Shown in pieces: positions 12,506 through 23,397 of a stretch of 64,000 bases of DNA; the stretch's first letter is position 1; every line of letters begins with the position of its first letter. Source of the DNA: Norana najaformis. Taxonomy: Eukaryota > Annelida > Clitellata > Crassiclitellata > Hormogastridae. A program made the position numbers and the translations under genes. The stretch is from positions 17,659,442 to 17,723,441 of the forward strand of contig OZ029928.1 in NCBI GenBank assembly GCA_964023275.1. The letters run 5' to 3'. The notes beneath the pieces were generated by a model. It ran no database searches. It was not told the origin of the DNA and saw only the letters and a program-made list of their open reading frames with translations.

Positions 12506-12647
12506 CTGAATGGGAATGTTTCGGTTCCACGCTGATTTCCTCGTCTTCTTCGACGTTGCCTAGGTAACGTCCAAACAGGAAAAGCGAAAGAAACGTCAGA
12601 AGACTTAAAATCAGCAAAAGTCGGTAGACGAATCGCTGAAAAGCCAT
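12506..12647 (-). CDS. Candidate first exon of a signal-anchored membrane protein
   Basis: On the minus strand an ATG in a good context (GCGATGG) opens 47 codons ending in a CAG|GTACTG donor, phase 1. The peptide starts MAFQRFVY, has one strongly hydrophobic segment (residues 8-25, rich in Leu, Phe and Ser), then GRYLGN and an acidic stretch (VEEDEE). This is the layout of a type II Golgi or ER membrane enzyme: short basic cytoplasmic end, signal anchor, stem. No catalytic region is visible, so the enzyme cannot be named. CACGTG motifs lie just upstream (about 12,669 and 12,741). The codons for GRYLGN also form a perfect RFX-type palindrome, so a regulatory reading is possible. Confidence 0.4.
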
Positions 12648-12894
12648 CGCAGCCAAACGGAAGCAGGTCACGTGACAAGCCAACGTAGCGTCATCTGGCT
12701 CCACGCTGTCCGTCACGGTCCACTTAACACAAGCCGAAGGCACGTGACAGCCAATGCAGTGACGGATAGGCTGCTCTTAGAAAAAGTGCGTTGTAAGCCA
12801 CGCCCACAGGACGGCTATGCTAAAAGCAACTGAACTAGAAACGTTTGCCCTGAAAGTGTCGTTTGTACGTTGTAGTATGATATGGAATGTTCTG

Positions 12895-13215
12895 ATATGT
12901 TATGATGATATAATAGGGTATGGTATGGTCTGGCATGGTATGGTATGGTATGATATGATAGGGTATGGTATGGTACGGTATGATAGGGTATGGTATGGTA
13001 TGGCATGGGGTGGTATGGTATGCTATGATATGGTATGGTATGGTCTGGCATGGTACGATATGGTGTAGTATGGTATGATAGGGTATGGTATGATGTGATA
13101 GGGTATGGTATGATATTATTGGGATGGTATAGTATGGCATGGGTGGTATGGTATGGTATGGCATGGCATGGCATGGCATAGTATGGTATGGTGGTATGGT
13201 ATGGTATGGTTAGTC
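12895..13215. repeat. (TATGG)n microsatellite
   Basis: An imperfect pentanucleotide TATGG/TATGA tract of about 320 bases. Confidence 0.95.
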
Positions 13216-13437
13216 ATGGCATAGTTTACTATACGATTCATTTTCTAATGAAATGACGACAATTTATACAGCTTGGTTCTAGTTCAATTACTGCTGCATA
13301 GGATTTCGTATATTGTTGCGTGGATCTTGCGACATCTCGGCCCGTAAGTCTAACAGTCGAACTTAATCGATTCCTGCGTCTTATCACAAATTCGTAGATA
13401 ATGTATTTTGAGTATATTGAATGGAACGAAGATGAAA

Positions 13438-13735
13438 CAGACAGACAGACGGACGGACGGACGGACACAGAGACACAGTCAGACACACAGACAGACACAC
13501 AGACAGACACACAGTCAGACACACAGACATACACACCGACAGACACACAGACACACAGACAGACACGGTCAGACACACAGACATACACACAGACAGACAC
13601 ACAGACAGACACAGACATACACACAGACAGACACACAGACAGACACACAGACAGACACACAGACAGACACACCGACAGACACACCGACAGACACACCGAC
13701 AGACACACATACATACATACAGACAGACACAGAGA
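13438..13735. repeat. (ACAGACAC)n microsatellite
   Basis: AGACAGACAC units. The open frames seen on both strands here are artefacts. Confidence 0.95.
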
Positions 13736-13779
13736 CAGACCAATGCAACACAGATGCTGTTGCACTCGTCGTTCTGTTG

Positions 13780-14225
13780 TCTTCCGTTGCATCATTAGTT
13801 GCCTCGTGTCTCTCCCTCTATCGGTGGCATCCGTCATAACGGCAGCGGCTGGCGACATCTGTCGGGCGTCTCATTCAAACGTCGTTCGGCTGCGCAATGA
13901 CCTTCGACCCTCTCGATGCAATATGGCCGACGACGGCGCGAAAATTATTAAAATCGGACAATGGTGGAACGGATGAAAAACGAAGAGGGTTCAACTTTGG
14001 TGGACAAGGTTTGGATCGTTACTCCTTTTTCTTTTTCTACCTCCCATCACTTATTTCCACCATCCCTCCATCCTTTCCTCATTCTGTTCCAGTATCCTGC
14101 CTCACTCTCCTCCTATGTCCTCTCCATCTCATCCTCCTGGAAACGAGGAATATTGGATCCGATAAATCATACAATATGTTCCTATTGGGAAGCAGGAATG
14201 GAATAACGAGGCCGCAAAAATAGCT
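13780..14225. other. Unassigned unique stretch
   Basis: CpG-containing unique DNA up to about 13,980, then pyrimidine-rich sequence. An ATG in good context (AATATGGCCGACGACGGCG, near 13,921) opens only 17 codons, MADDGAKIIKIGQWWNG. I see no convincing exon. Confidence 0.3.
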
Positions 14226-15215
14226 GGCCTTAGACGAGACTGGACAGCTGGCGTTAGGAGGACAGGTTGTCCTCGCCCGGTGCGATGGCCTTATACAAGC
14301 AGAGACAGCTGCAGTTAGAAGGACAGGCTGTCCTCGCCCGGTGCGATGGCCTTATACAAGCAGAGACAGCTGCAGTTAGAAGGACAGGCTGTCCTCGCCC
14401 GGTGCGATGGCCTTATACAAGCAGAGACAGCTGCAGTTAGAAGGACAGGCTGTCCTCGCCCGGTGCGATGGCCTTATACAAGCAGAGACAGATGCAGTTA
14501 GAAGGACAGGCTGTCCTCGCCCGGTGCGATGGTCTTATACAAGCAGAGACAGCTGCAGTTAGAAGGACAGGCTGTCCTCGCCCGGTGCGATGGTCTTATA
14601 CAAGCAGAGACAGCTGCAGTTAGAAGGACAGGCTGTCCTCGCCCGGTGCGATGGTCTTATACAAGCAGAGACAGCTGCAGTTAGAAGGACAGGCTGTCCT
14701 CGCCCGGTGCGATGGTCTTATACAAGCAGAGACAGCTGCAGTTAGAAGGACAGGCTGTCCTCGCCCGGTGCGATGGTCTTATACAAGCAGAGACAGCTGC
14801 AGTTAGAAGGACAGGCTGTCCTCGCCCGGTGCGATGGTCTTATACAAGCAGAGACAGCTGCAGTTAGAAGGACAGGCTGTCCTCGTACGGTGCGGTGGAA
14901 TGACCTCCTGATGAAATGGCCTCGAACGTTGCTGGAGAGATGGCGTTAAGAGGACAAGCTGTCTTTCCACGGCGCGATGGCCTCATACAAACAGAGACAG
15001 CTAGAGTTAGAAGGACAGGCTGTCCTCGCACGGTGCGGTGGAATGACCTCTCGATGAAATGGCCTCATACGTAGCTGGAGAGCTGGCCTGAGAGGTACAA
15101 CCTGTCTTCGCACTGTGAGATGGCCTCATACAAGCAAAAACAGCTGGCGTTAGAAGGACAGTGTGTCCTTGCACAGGTGCAGTGAAATGGCCTCATACGT
15201 GCAAGGACAGCTTGG
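14226..15215. repeat. 61-bp minisatellite
   Basis: Eleven regular copies of a 61-bp unit (to about 14,890) contain GGACAGGCTGTCC, an imperfect palindrome, and CAGCTGCAGTTAGA, and end CCCGGTGCGATGG. Neighbouring copies differ at only a few bases (GGCCTT/GGTCTT, GCTGCAG/GATGCAG). Diverged units carry on to about 15,215. The period is not a multiple of three and frames are stopped, so it is not coding. Confidence 0.95.
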
Positions 15216-15334
15216 TTTTACTCACGCCAATAGGGCACTTCGTAGAAAAGTGGACTTGTGTGCTTTAGTTATCGTTAACCAAAAAATTATACACATATGA
15301 TATGATGTGATATGATGTGATATCCTACGATGTT

Positions 15335-16135
<801 letters not shown>

Positions 16136-16204
16136 CTGCCCATTGAAAGTCATCATTCGTTGCTTCTATGCTTCGGCCAATCTTTAGAGCTCAATTCTAG
16201 TGCC

Positions 16205-16500
16205 TAACAAGCCGTGAAATTGTCTGTCGAAAGCCGAGGACGTTGTCGTTTCAGCGACAACCGTTGTCTGGCCAATGACAACTGTTGTCAACGAAGACAA
16301 AGTCTCGAGTCTCGTTATGCCACCATCCGACGAACCGTCTCATTCACGGACTGCTTAGTAATCGCAACTGAACGGCAAACCCATCTTCAAGGCCCTAAGT
16401 GTTCCGTAAACAAATGGCAAATGGAGCCTAGTAGTCGTGTCTACACGACAACTGCACAGGCTAATGTGGCTACAGGGATGCTCTCTCTTTAAGTAAGACT
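16205..16500. other. Unique island with TTGTC/GACAA dyads
   Basis: Non-repetitive CpG-containing sequence with several short dyads (GACAACCGTTGTC, GACAACTGTTGTC). A 92-residue + frame has no recognised motif. Confidence 0.3.
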
Positions 16501-16504
16501 ACTG

Positions 16505-17060
16505 AAAATGTGCTATTCTAACCTTATCCAGTCTAATCTGATCTGATCTAATCTAATCTAGTTTAGTCTAATCTAATCTAATCCAGTCTCTAATCTATAG
16601 CACCGTCATCGCAAGACAGAATAAATTTATGTCTCTGAGACTATGACGTATTATATAGCCACGCCAGTGTCTAACGTAATCTAATCTAATCAAATCTAAT
16701 CAAATTTAATCAAATCTAGTCAAATCTGATCATATCTAATCTAATCTCTAGCGTCGTTATCGCAATGCAGAAGAAATTTATGTCTGTGAGATTATGACGT
16801 AAATAGCCTCGTTAGTGTCGAATCTAATCTAATCTATTCTAATTTAAACTAATCTAATGAATTCCTTGGCGTAGTTACCGTAACGCATGAAGAACTACCA
16901 ATTCAAGTGAAATCGCAGTCAAAAGTCATCATCCGTTGTAGAATCCCGGTCTAAATCCGTTGAGTCATTGAAACCAGAAATCAGATAATGTCTGCTAATA
17001 TCAGACATGACTTTAACAAGAAAACGCGCGGCTTCGATTCCAGTTTCCTTCGTAAAGAAG
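16505..17060 (-). mobile_element. Stack of LINE-A 3' ends
   Basis: Reading the minus strand, coding-like sequence (FLVKVMSDISRHYLISGF, stop at about 16,919) is followed by a 3' UTR with GACTGCGATTTCACTTGAA and a tail of GATTA repeats. Two further tail-type units (TATAGCGCC-like pieces with GATTA repeats) follow at about 16,740 and 16,600. The C-terminal piece matches the + copy at 20.3 kb in another frame, so the apparent ORF at 16,919-17,107 is LINE sequence. Confidence 0.6.
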
Positions 17061-17084
17061 TCCTTATTGTCACTCATCATCTCC

Positions 17085-17320
17085 GGCGTTGTCGCCCTCC
17101 CCATCACTTGACGTCACCCCGCGTTTGGGTATTCAGGGGTATTCCTTAGATTGGAATCGAGATGGGCGTCTGTTCACTACAATGCCGACGAGCGGCAAAG
17201 GAAAGTGGAAGCGGGCAGATCAAAGGGTCGGGCCGCCTTTGACATCGTGCCGACGCGCTGCTGATCTGTGATTGCTGCTTGGGAGGCTTTTAGCTACAAT
17301 TACGAATCAATTAGTGCCGC
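17085..17320. other. Unassigned unique stretch
   Basis: Non-repetitive CpG-containing DNA with no recognised exon or motif. Confidence 0.3.
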
Positions 17321-17819
17321 GCAATAGAGAATGTTGCGCGTTTGAATAACCTCTTTGAGACAATTCTCGTCCCAATTCTCGTCCAATTCTCGCCAAGGAT
17401 AATTGTCGTAAATACTATTGTCTTGAATGCAATTGTTTTAAAAGCAATTGTCTTAAAAGGTAATTGTCTTAAGTTTGATTGCCTCTTCAGCACTAGGCAA
17501 TGACAGCCACACAAATTGTCTGATTGCAACGGAAGAATTGACCACAATAGGGGCGAATCCAGAATTTGAAATGCGAGAAGGAGCAAAACTAAAGTCTTAA
17601 TCTAAAGACTTCTATAGCGCCGTTCTTATAATGCCCACGTCATTAGTCGATGGTCGCAAAAGAACCAGCAATTAATTAATTAATTAATTAATTAAGAACG
17701 TTGCAAATTGTGTACTTTGGGTCAAAGAGCAGATCCTTAAGCGGTCTAGAGAGTCAACCATGGGTGCGAAGTGTTGCAACTTCATTTTCTTAGCCTCGGT
17801 TTATGAGGTCAATAATTGT

Positions 17820-18570
17820 ATTGTCAACGACAGCAGTAAGAGATTTGGACTCAGAATAAACGTGCAGAAGACCAAGACTATGGTGATGGGCAAACAGCAC
17901 GAGAGACTGGGCGTGGAGCTGGACGGCGAGGAGCTGGAGCAGGTCACGGATTTTGTATACTTGGGAGGACTTATGACGGAAGAAGGCAGATGCACAGGAG
18001 ACATAAGGCGCAGGATCGGCCTGGCGTCTGCGATGTTTGGCCGGCTGGGCAAGATCTGGCGGGCGAATAACATTTCGCGAGGGACGAAGGTCCGACTGTA
18101 TGAGGCCTTCACCATACCGGTGCTGTTATATGAATCAGAGTGCTGGTGTATGCGGAGAGAGGATGAAAAGAGAATACTGGTGGCGAAAATGAATTGGCTC
18201 AGGAGAATTATGGGCAAGACAAGAAGAGACAGGATCCGCAATGAGATGATACGTAAAGAACTGGGGCAGCGAGAAGATATGGTGGAAAGGATAAGGAGGA
18301 AAAGACTAACGTGGTTCGGACACGTGTCGAGGATGGAGAGCGACAGACTACCGGCGAGGGCACTTTACCATCATGTAGAGGGAACAAGGAGCCGGGGGAG
18401 GCAGATACAGACCTGGATGGACAACATAAAGGAAGACTTGCAGTCAAGGGGAGTGGACATCACAGCAGCCCTGGGGCTAACGAAGGACAGAACAGCGTGG
18501 AGGCATTTCGTTCAGATCTCATCGTCGGCTATAGCCTGACGGACGAGAGATAAAGAAGAAGAAGAAGATA
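17820..18570 (+). mobile_element. RTE-like LINE, 3' fragment of the reverse transcriptase ORF
   Basis: The + frame encodes a typical C-terminal part of a non-LTR reverse transcriptase: a KTKTMVMG-like stretch, then FVYLGGLMTEEG (residues about 65-77 of the open frame), RIGLASAMFGRL, PVLLYESECWCM, the basic connection IRRKRLTWFGHVSRM, and GRQIQTWMDNIKEDL, stopping at 18,537-18,539. The catalytic palm and the endonuclease are missing, so the copy is truncated at the 5' end. A GAAGAAGAAGAAG tail follows the stop (about 18,555), as expected of RTE elements. The frame is intact, which suggests a fairly recent insertion. It lies about 1.2 kb upstream of the LMX1 start. Confidence 0.85.
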
Positions 18571-18784
18571 TTGGATTTTGGCTTTACATTACACTACATG
18601 AGTCGCATCTCGGAGGAACTACACTTTACCAACAGTTACAATTACAATTACATTACGATCGTATTAAACTCTATTGTATTACGTTGTAAAGTATTACAGC
18701 TTAATACATTGCATCGTAGTGTTTTTTCTGTTTACACATTGTGTTACCTGTAATCCTGTTATGTTACGTCGTTTTACAATATAT

Positions 18785-19108
18785 TATGGAACATTTTAAA
18801 TACATTTTACATTGTATTAAGTATGAAATACAGATTACATTGTATTACGTATGCAATACTGATTAAATTTTACCTACAGGTTACATTTTACATTGTATTA
18901 CGCATGCAATACAGATTACATTTTACATTGTATTACGTACGAAATACAGTTTACATTTTACATTGTATTACGTATGCAATACATATTACATTTTACATCA
19001 TGTATGAAATACAGATTACAATTTTACGTTGTATTACGCATGCAATACAGATTACATTTTACCTACAGATAACATTTTACATTGTATTACGTATGCAATA
19101 CAGGTAAA
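18785..19108. repeat. Minisatellite with TGTATTACGTATGCAATACA
   Basis: Tandem units of about 37-45 bases with the quasi-palindrome TGTATTACGTATGCAATACA and ATTACATTTTACA. Confidence 0.85.
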
Positions 19109-19189
19109 TTTACGCGTAAATGCGACATGTATTGTCTTGTACAGTTGAGTTGGCATCGCATTTCCCGTCTTCTTTCCTTCTTCTTTCTT

Positions 19190-19754
19190 TCTTTCCTTTG
19201 ATCGCCGGCGCCTTTGATGTTTCCGCCACGGCCAGGTGAGCAACGCGATAGCACACGGGGATTAAGACATGCGACCCATCAATCACTGCGCGCACCGTTC
19301 GTCACCAGATGGCCAAAACCACCTGTCAGTTGGCGCCACAGTCAGCCAGTGCCCGTTCCGCTGTCGTCTGCTCCATAGGTGGGCGGTGCTTGGCTGACCA
19401 ATCACTTGACGACCGACGGTACAACCCTCCGCCTTCGATCGCTCCGCCGGGGAACTACATATCGGCGCGGAGTAACATCCGTCCAGTGCGCGCTTTATCG
19501 GCGGAGTTAGAACACTGTCGTCGTCACTCGTAAGAGGGACGATTATCGACATCTAGTGACGACAAGAGAGATCGCTCGAGTCGAGCTGAAGCGCTCTTCG
19601 GGCGGTATTTATGACGTCGCGTCGTCGTCGAAGTCATATCCGGTTCCGTTTCGAGTCTACTTCCGGCGTTGAATTCGTCCGTTTCCGGTCAGGTGTTGTC
19701 TTAAATCTTCGTGCGTGAAGAACGTGTCGATTTCCGGTGGAGAGTTACCATACC
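19190..19754 (+). promoter_or_regulatory. Lmx1: Probable LMX1 promoter and 5' UTR
   Basis: CpG-rich, repeat-free DNA directly before the predicted start codon. It carries several TTCCGG (ETS-type) motifs between about 19,640 and 19,735, a CRE-like TATGACGTCGC near 19,610 and a CTCF-like CACCAGATGGCC near 19,305. There is no evident TATA box at a fixed distance. The transcription start cannot be placed. Confidence 0.4.
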
Positions 19755-19806
19755 ATGCCGACGATTTACCATACCCCTTCGACGACGGATTGCGACGTCA
19801 GAGAAG
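19755..19806 (+). CDS. Lmx1: LMX1 exon 1 (start codon)
   Basis: The ATG at 19,755 (context TACCATGCC) opens 17 codons, MPTIYHTPSTTDCDVRE, then one base before a good donor, GAAG|GTATGA. The phase (1) fits the next exon, which starts with two bases completing a Gly codon. With this exon the gene totals 1,149 nt and 382 residues, within the LMX1A/LMX1B range. The N-terminus is not conserved in the family, so the start rests on phase, promoter context and length only. Confidence 0.55.
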
Positions 19807-19879
19807 GTATGAAATCAGCAAGGAGTGGCAGGAGGATGAAGAGGCGGACCATGCTCTTCAAAACTGGTTATTCGATTGA

Positions 19880-20218
19880 GACATATTAAGTACCAGAGGA
19901 TACTTGAATTTAAGTACAAAGAGGTTACTTGAATTTAAGCACCAAGAGAGTACTTTAATTAAGTACCAAGAGAGTACGTGAATTGAAGTACAAAGACAGT
20001 ACTTGAATTGAAGTACAAAGACAGTACTTGAATTGAAGTAGAAAGACAGTACTTGAATTGAAGTAGAAAGAGAGTACTTGAATTTAAGTACAAAGAGAGT
20101 ACTTGAATTGAAGTACAAAGAGGGTACTTAAATTGAAGTACAAAGAGAGTACTTGAATTGAAGTACAAAGAGAGTACTTGAATTGAAGTACAAAGAGAGT
20201 ACTTGAATTTAAGTATGC
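19880..20218. repeat. 24-26-bp palindromic minisatellite
   Basis: Units of AGAGAGTACTTGAATTGAAG plus TACAA. The core GTACTTGAATTGAAGTAC is nearly self-complementary, so each unit could form a hairpin. It begins about 75 bases after the LMX1 exon 1 donor. Confidence 0.9.
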
Positions 20219-20224
20219 GAGTGC

Positions 20225-20700
20225 TATCTGACCTGATTCATCTACTGGTTTACAATTTACGGTTAGGAACGTAATTGTAATCGTGATCTCCAAATATCTA
20301 AAGCCATTTCTTTGATGTCACTCAGATCTAAGCTAAAGACACATCTCTTCCAATTTGTTTGACCCACCGCAGCCTGGCTTCTGGTTTCTCTGACCCATTG
20401 GAATTCGACCCGGCTTCTCCTACGGATTATGTTTTTTGGATGGCGATTTTGACTTGAAGCGACCATCGACTGATGTCTTGGGCATTGTGATAACTGCGCT
20501 ATAGAAGTCTTTAGATTAGATTAGATCGGATAGGATCATATTAGATCATAATATAGAAGTTGCTATAGAAGTCTTTAGATTAGATTACATTAGATGGGAT
20601 AGGATCATATTAGAACATAATATAGAACTTGCTATATAAGTCTTTAGATTAGATTAGATTAGATTGGATTAGATTAGAATAGATTAGTGTACCTTAACAT
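20225..20700 (+). mobile_element. LINE-A 3' end
   Basis: A + strand coding end (SLRSKLKTHLFQFV, stop near 20,363), then a 3' UTR to CTGCGCTATAGAAGTCTTTA and repeated GATTA tails; the tail region is itself repeated three times (20,500; 20,565; 20,635). RSKLKTHLF is typical of the C-terminus of non-LTR reverse transcriptases. Confidence 0.7.
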
Positions 20701-20764
20701 CGAATTGATGTAGCGCCTTGTGAGAGACCTTGACTCTCAGTATTTTCTCGGATTTTACTTGTAA

Positions 20765-20900
20765 CTCAACCCACCTGGGCCGTACCGGTGATCGGTCTAT
20801 TCGGTAGCGCGCTGGGTTCGTATTCCGGCGATTGCAGGTTAGAATCAGCTGAGCGGACTTCATGATTTATATAACGACTGTGCACAATGGATAAGTTATG
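20765..20900 (+). mobile_element. tRNA-derived SINE head (probable)
   Basis: A-box-like TCGGTAGCGCGCTGGGTTC and a B-box-like GGTTAGAATC about 45 bases further on. Too diverged to be a tRNA gene. Confidence 0.4.
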
Positions 20901-21065
20901 TGGGCACACTCAGGGAGAGTGGAAGCTGGGTTCAAGGGGAGCCATCCACCATATGACGACTTAGGTTCTACTTCGAAAGGAAGAGGTCCATTGCAGCGTT
21001 TTTCCAGACTTTCCAACTTTCCAGTTACATTAGAAGACATCCTAGTAGATTACAATACATTGCAT

Positions 21066-21362
21066 AGCGCTATGTTCATCCATCTAGCCATCTTTCCATC
21101 CACCCATCCATCCATCCATCCATCCATCCAATCATTCATTCATCCACCATACATCCATCCAACTATCCATCCATCCATCCATCCACCCACCCATCCACCC
21201 ATCCACCCACCCATCCACCCATCCATCCATCCATCCATCCACCCACCCATCCACCCACCCACCCATCCACCCACCCATCCATCCACCCACCCATCAACCC
21301 ATCCACCCATCCATCCATCCCTCCATCCACCCACCCACCCACCCATCCATCCATCATCCATC
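21066..21362. repeat. (ATCC)n / (ATCCACCC)n microsatellite
   Basis: Ends only about 18 bases before the LIM1 exon, within the polypyrimidine/acceptor zone of LMX1 intron 1. Confidence 0.95.
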
Positions 21363-21380
21363 TGTTGATTCGTCTTGCAG

Positions 21381-21654
21381 GGCCAAATCAGACGAGCGTG
21401 GGCCCTGGCTGTCCTGCACAGGGACCCACCTGTCCCTGTCCCTGTCCCTGTCCGTGTCCTCCTGGCCACCAGCATCAGCAGCCGAAGGAGATGTGCTTCG
21501 GATGCCAGCGTCCCATCGAAGACCGGTTTCTGCTGCGTGTCATGGACAACTCGTGGCACGAGCGATGCCTTCACTGCAGCATCTGCCTCGAGCCACTTCG
21601 CCACTCCTGTTTCATCAAGGATCGCAGGCTACTCTGCCGCCTCGACTACGACAA
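21381..21654 (+). CDS. Lmx1: LMX1 exon 2: LIM domain 1
   Basis: LMX1 proteins are nuclear LIM-homeodomain transcription factors that bind AT-rich sites and pattern limb, brain and sensory tissue in vertebrates. This exon (acceptor CTTGCAG, donor ACAA|GTCAGT) encodes residues 18-109. LIM1 is complete with spacing C56-C59-H77-C80-C83-C86-C103-D106; the start [16 protein letters not shown] is close to LMX1A/B. Just before it is a Cys-Pro repeat ([13 protein letters not shown]), coded by CCCTGT repeats, which I do not know from other LMX1 proteins. The exon sits between an ATCC microsatellite on the left and a CTTT/CTTC microsatellite that starts about 75 bases after the donor. Confidence 0.95.
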
Positions 21655-21729
21655 GTCAGTCTGCGTCACCCTTCCTTCCATAACTTGTTCTTCGTTCGTT
21701 CAAGTCTTCTTTCCATGTCTCATATTTAA

Positions 21730-22050
21730 AGTTTCCTTTCTTTCTTTCTTTCTTTGTTCTTTATTTCTTTCCTTTTTTCTTTCTTTCCTTATTTCTTTCT
21801 TACTTCGCGACTTTCTTTCTTTCTTTCCTTCCTTCCTTCCTTTCTTCATTTCTTCCTTCCTTCCTTCCTTTCTTCATTTCTTCCTTCCTTCCTCCCTGCC
21901 GTCCTTCCTTCCTCCCTGCCTTCCTACCTTCCGTCCTTCTTTCCTTCCTTCCTTCCTTCCTTCATTCCTTCCTTCCTTCATTCATTCATTCCTTTCTTCC
22001 TTCCTTTCTTTCTCTCTTCCTTCCTTCCTTCCTTCCTTCCTTTCTAATTA
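21730..22050. repeat. (CTTT)n / (CTTC)n microsatellite
   Basis: A pyrimidine tract with TTTC then TTCC units in LMX1 intron 2, close to the exon 2 donor. Confidence 0.95.
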
Positions 22051-22054
22051 ATTA

Positions 22055-22375
22055 ATTATTTATTTATCACACTCATTACGCGCCCAAGGTTAGAAAATAT
22101 GAAAATCAGTCAAACGTAGAAGCGTGTTCCAGCCTGTGGTATCTTTTGGCTGAAGCACTCGTATGACGAGCAAATCAGCAAACGGTGAACCTCTCCTTGA
22201 GGTTTGACAACGAAGCCTAAATTTTATATGCATAGGGCGCCTATGTAGTGGTCCCTAAATGCGCTATAAAAACGGCCAACCACGTGAACATACATACATA
22301 GGCCTGCAAAACGCCCCGGAAGTCGAACCCCGTTCGCTAGATCGAAGTACATACATATTCTGCCTCCTAGGTCTG
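22055..22375 (-). mobile_element. SINE 3' end and tRNA-like fragments
   Basis: ATTACGCGCCCAAGGTTAG at about 22,076 matches the 3' end of the SINE at 53.9 kb. Near 22,330 the minus strand carries a B-box-like GGGGTTCGACTTCC. Both are fragments. Confidence 0.4.
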
Positions 22376-22394
22376 ACCTAATAGTAAGCATTAT

Positions 22395-23215
22395 TTTCTT
22401 ATTAGCGACGTCTTGTGGCTGCCACAGCCGTTAGCGTCAACCGTACCTTACGAATTTGTGTCTTTCTGCACTTAACCTTTGATAGTAGTTCCTCAGTTTA
22501 ACGACAGCTTATGGCATCAGAGGCCGTTGCTGTCGCCCTCCTCCTTTATCCAGGCTTGGGACTGGCACTACCCCCAAACATGGCAGTGGCGGAGTTTTAA
22601 CCTTTAATCACGCCATGTTGAAAATATATAGCGTCCATCGAATACGTTTTAAAGGTATCTAATAGAACACTGCATTATCAATCGTTAAGCGACATCTTGT
22701 GGCTGGCAGCCTGCCAAGGGCCGTTGACGCCGACCTTTTCTTACCTTCTCACACCAATTAAATCTCCCATTAAACGCTATTAAGTTAATTAGTATAAATA
22801 GCGTCAGTTGAATGCGTTTTGAAGCTGTCTAAATGTACTATTTTATAATTAATCAGAGTTTAGCGACATCTTGTGGCTGCCAAAGCCGTTAGCGTCCACT
22901 TTAATTTTCGTCACTCAGAAAATAACTGGCTTTCCCTTTGATTGGACGTTGTTGATGAATATAAAATTATAGCGTCTATAGCAAGCTTTTTAAAGGTGTC
23001 TAAATCAAGCATTATATTAATCAGTTTACCGACATCTTGTGGTTACCACAGCCCTTTCTGTACTTTTGTTCAGAAAATCTAATTGTTCGAGCAAACGTCT
23101 TCGCTGAATATATAGCGTCGATCGTAGGCATTTTAAAGGTGTCTAAACGTAGCATCATATGATATAACTTTTAGCGAATTTCCATGGAGCCATGGCTGCC
23201 AGAGCCCTATTTACG
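22395..23215 (+). repeat. Satellite-type tandem array, about 170-bp period
   Basis: The anchor GCGACATCTTGTGGCTGCCA or close variants recurs at about 22,405, 22,688, 22,862 and 23,028. The last three are about 170 bases apart; the first gap is longer because a 114-bp repeat is inserted. Each unit also has TTTTAAAGGTGTCTAAAT and a TATAGCGTC piece. Confidence 0.75.
22483..22596 (+). mobile_element. 114-bp mobile repeat, reference copy
   Basis: This copy defines the ends: TAGTAGTTCCTCAG at the start and GGCAGTGGCGGAGTT at the end, 114 bases. It is flanked by TTAACCTTTGA (22,472-22,482) and TTAACCTTTAA (22,597-22,607), an 11-bp duplication with one change. It interrupts a satellite unit. No inverted termini, no A-rich tail and no ORF are seen, so its class is unclear. 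Confidence 0.75.
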
Positions 23216-23331
23216 AGTCGACCATTACCTTAACCTTACTTGAAATAACAGCAAAAGCCCCCCTTATTCGATAAGTCAGCAGCTGTTATAAAATACTAGA
23301 TATAATAGCCAAAAAGAAGTTGCGGAGAAAA

Positions 23332-23332
<1 letters not shown>

Positions 23333-23396
<64 letters not shown>
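23333..23396. repeat. (CAGA)n microsatellite
   Basis: An ACAGACAG tract. Confidence 0.95.

Positions 23397-23397
<1 letters not shown>

Noticed and set aside
13401..13976. 191-residue and overlapping frames on both strands
   Set aside because: Low-complexity ACAGACAC tract; open in several frames because the repeat has no stop codons.
14226..14890. Regular array that could suggest a CRISPR
   Set aside because: Units are contiguous 61-bp copies with no variable spacers, no cas genes, in an animal genome: a minisatellite.
16919..17107. Protein-like minus ORF ending DSTTDDDF
   Set aside because: The DNA aligns with the 3' end of LINE-A at 20.3 kb and is followed by its tail; not a host exon.
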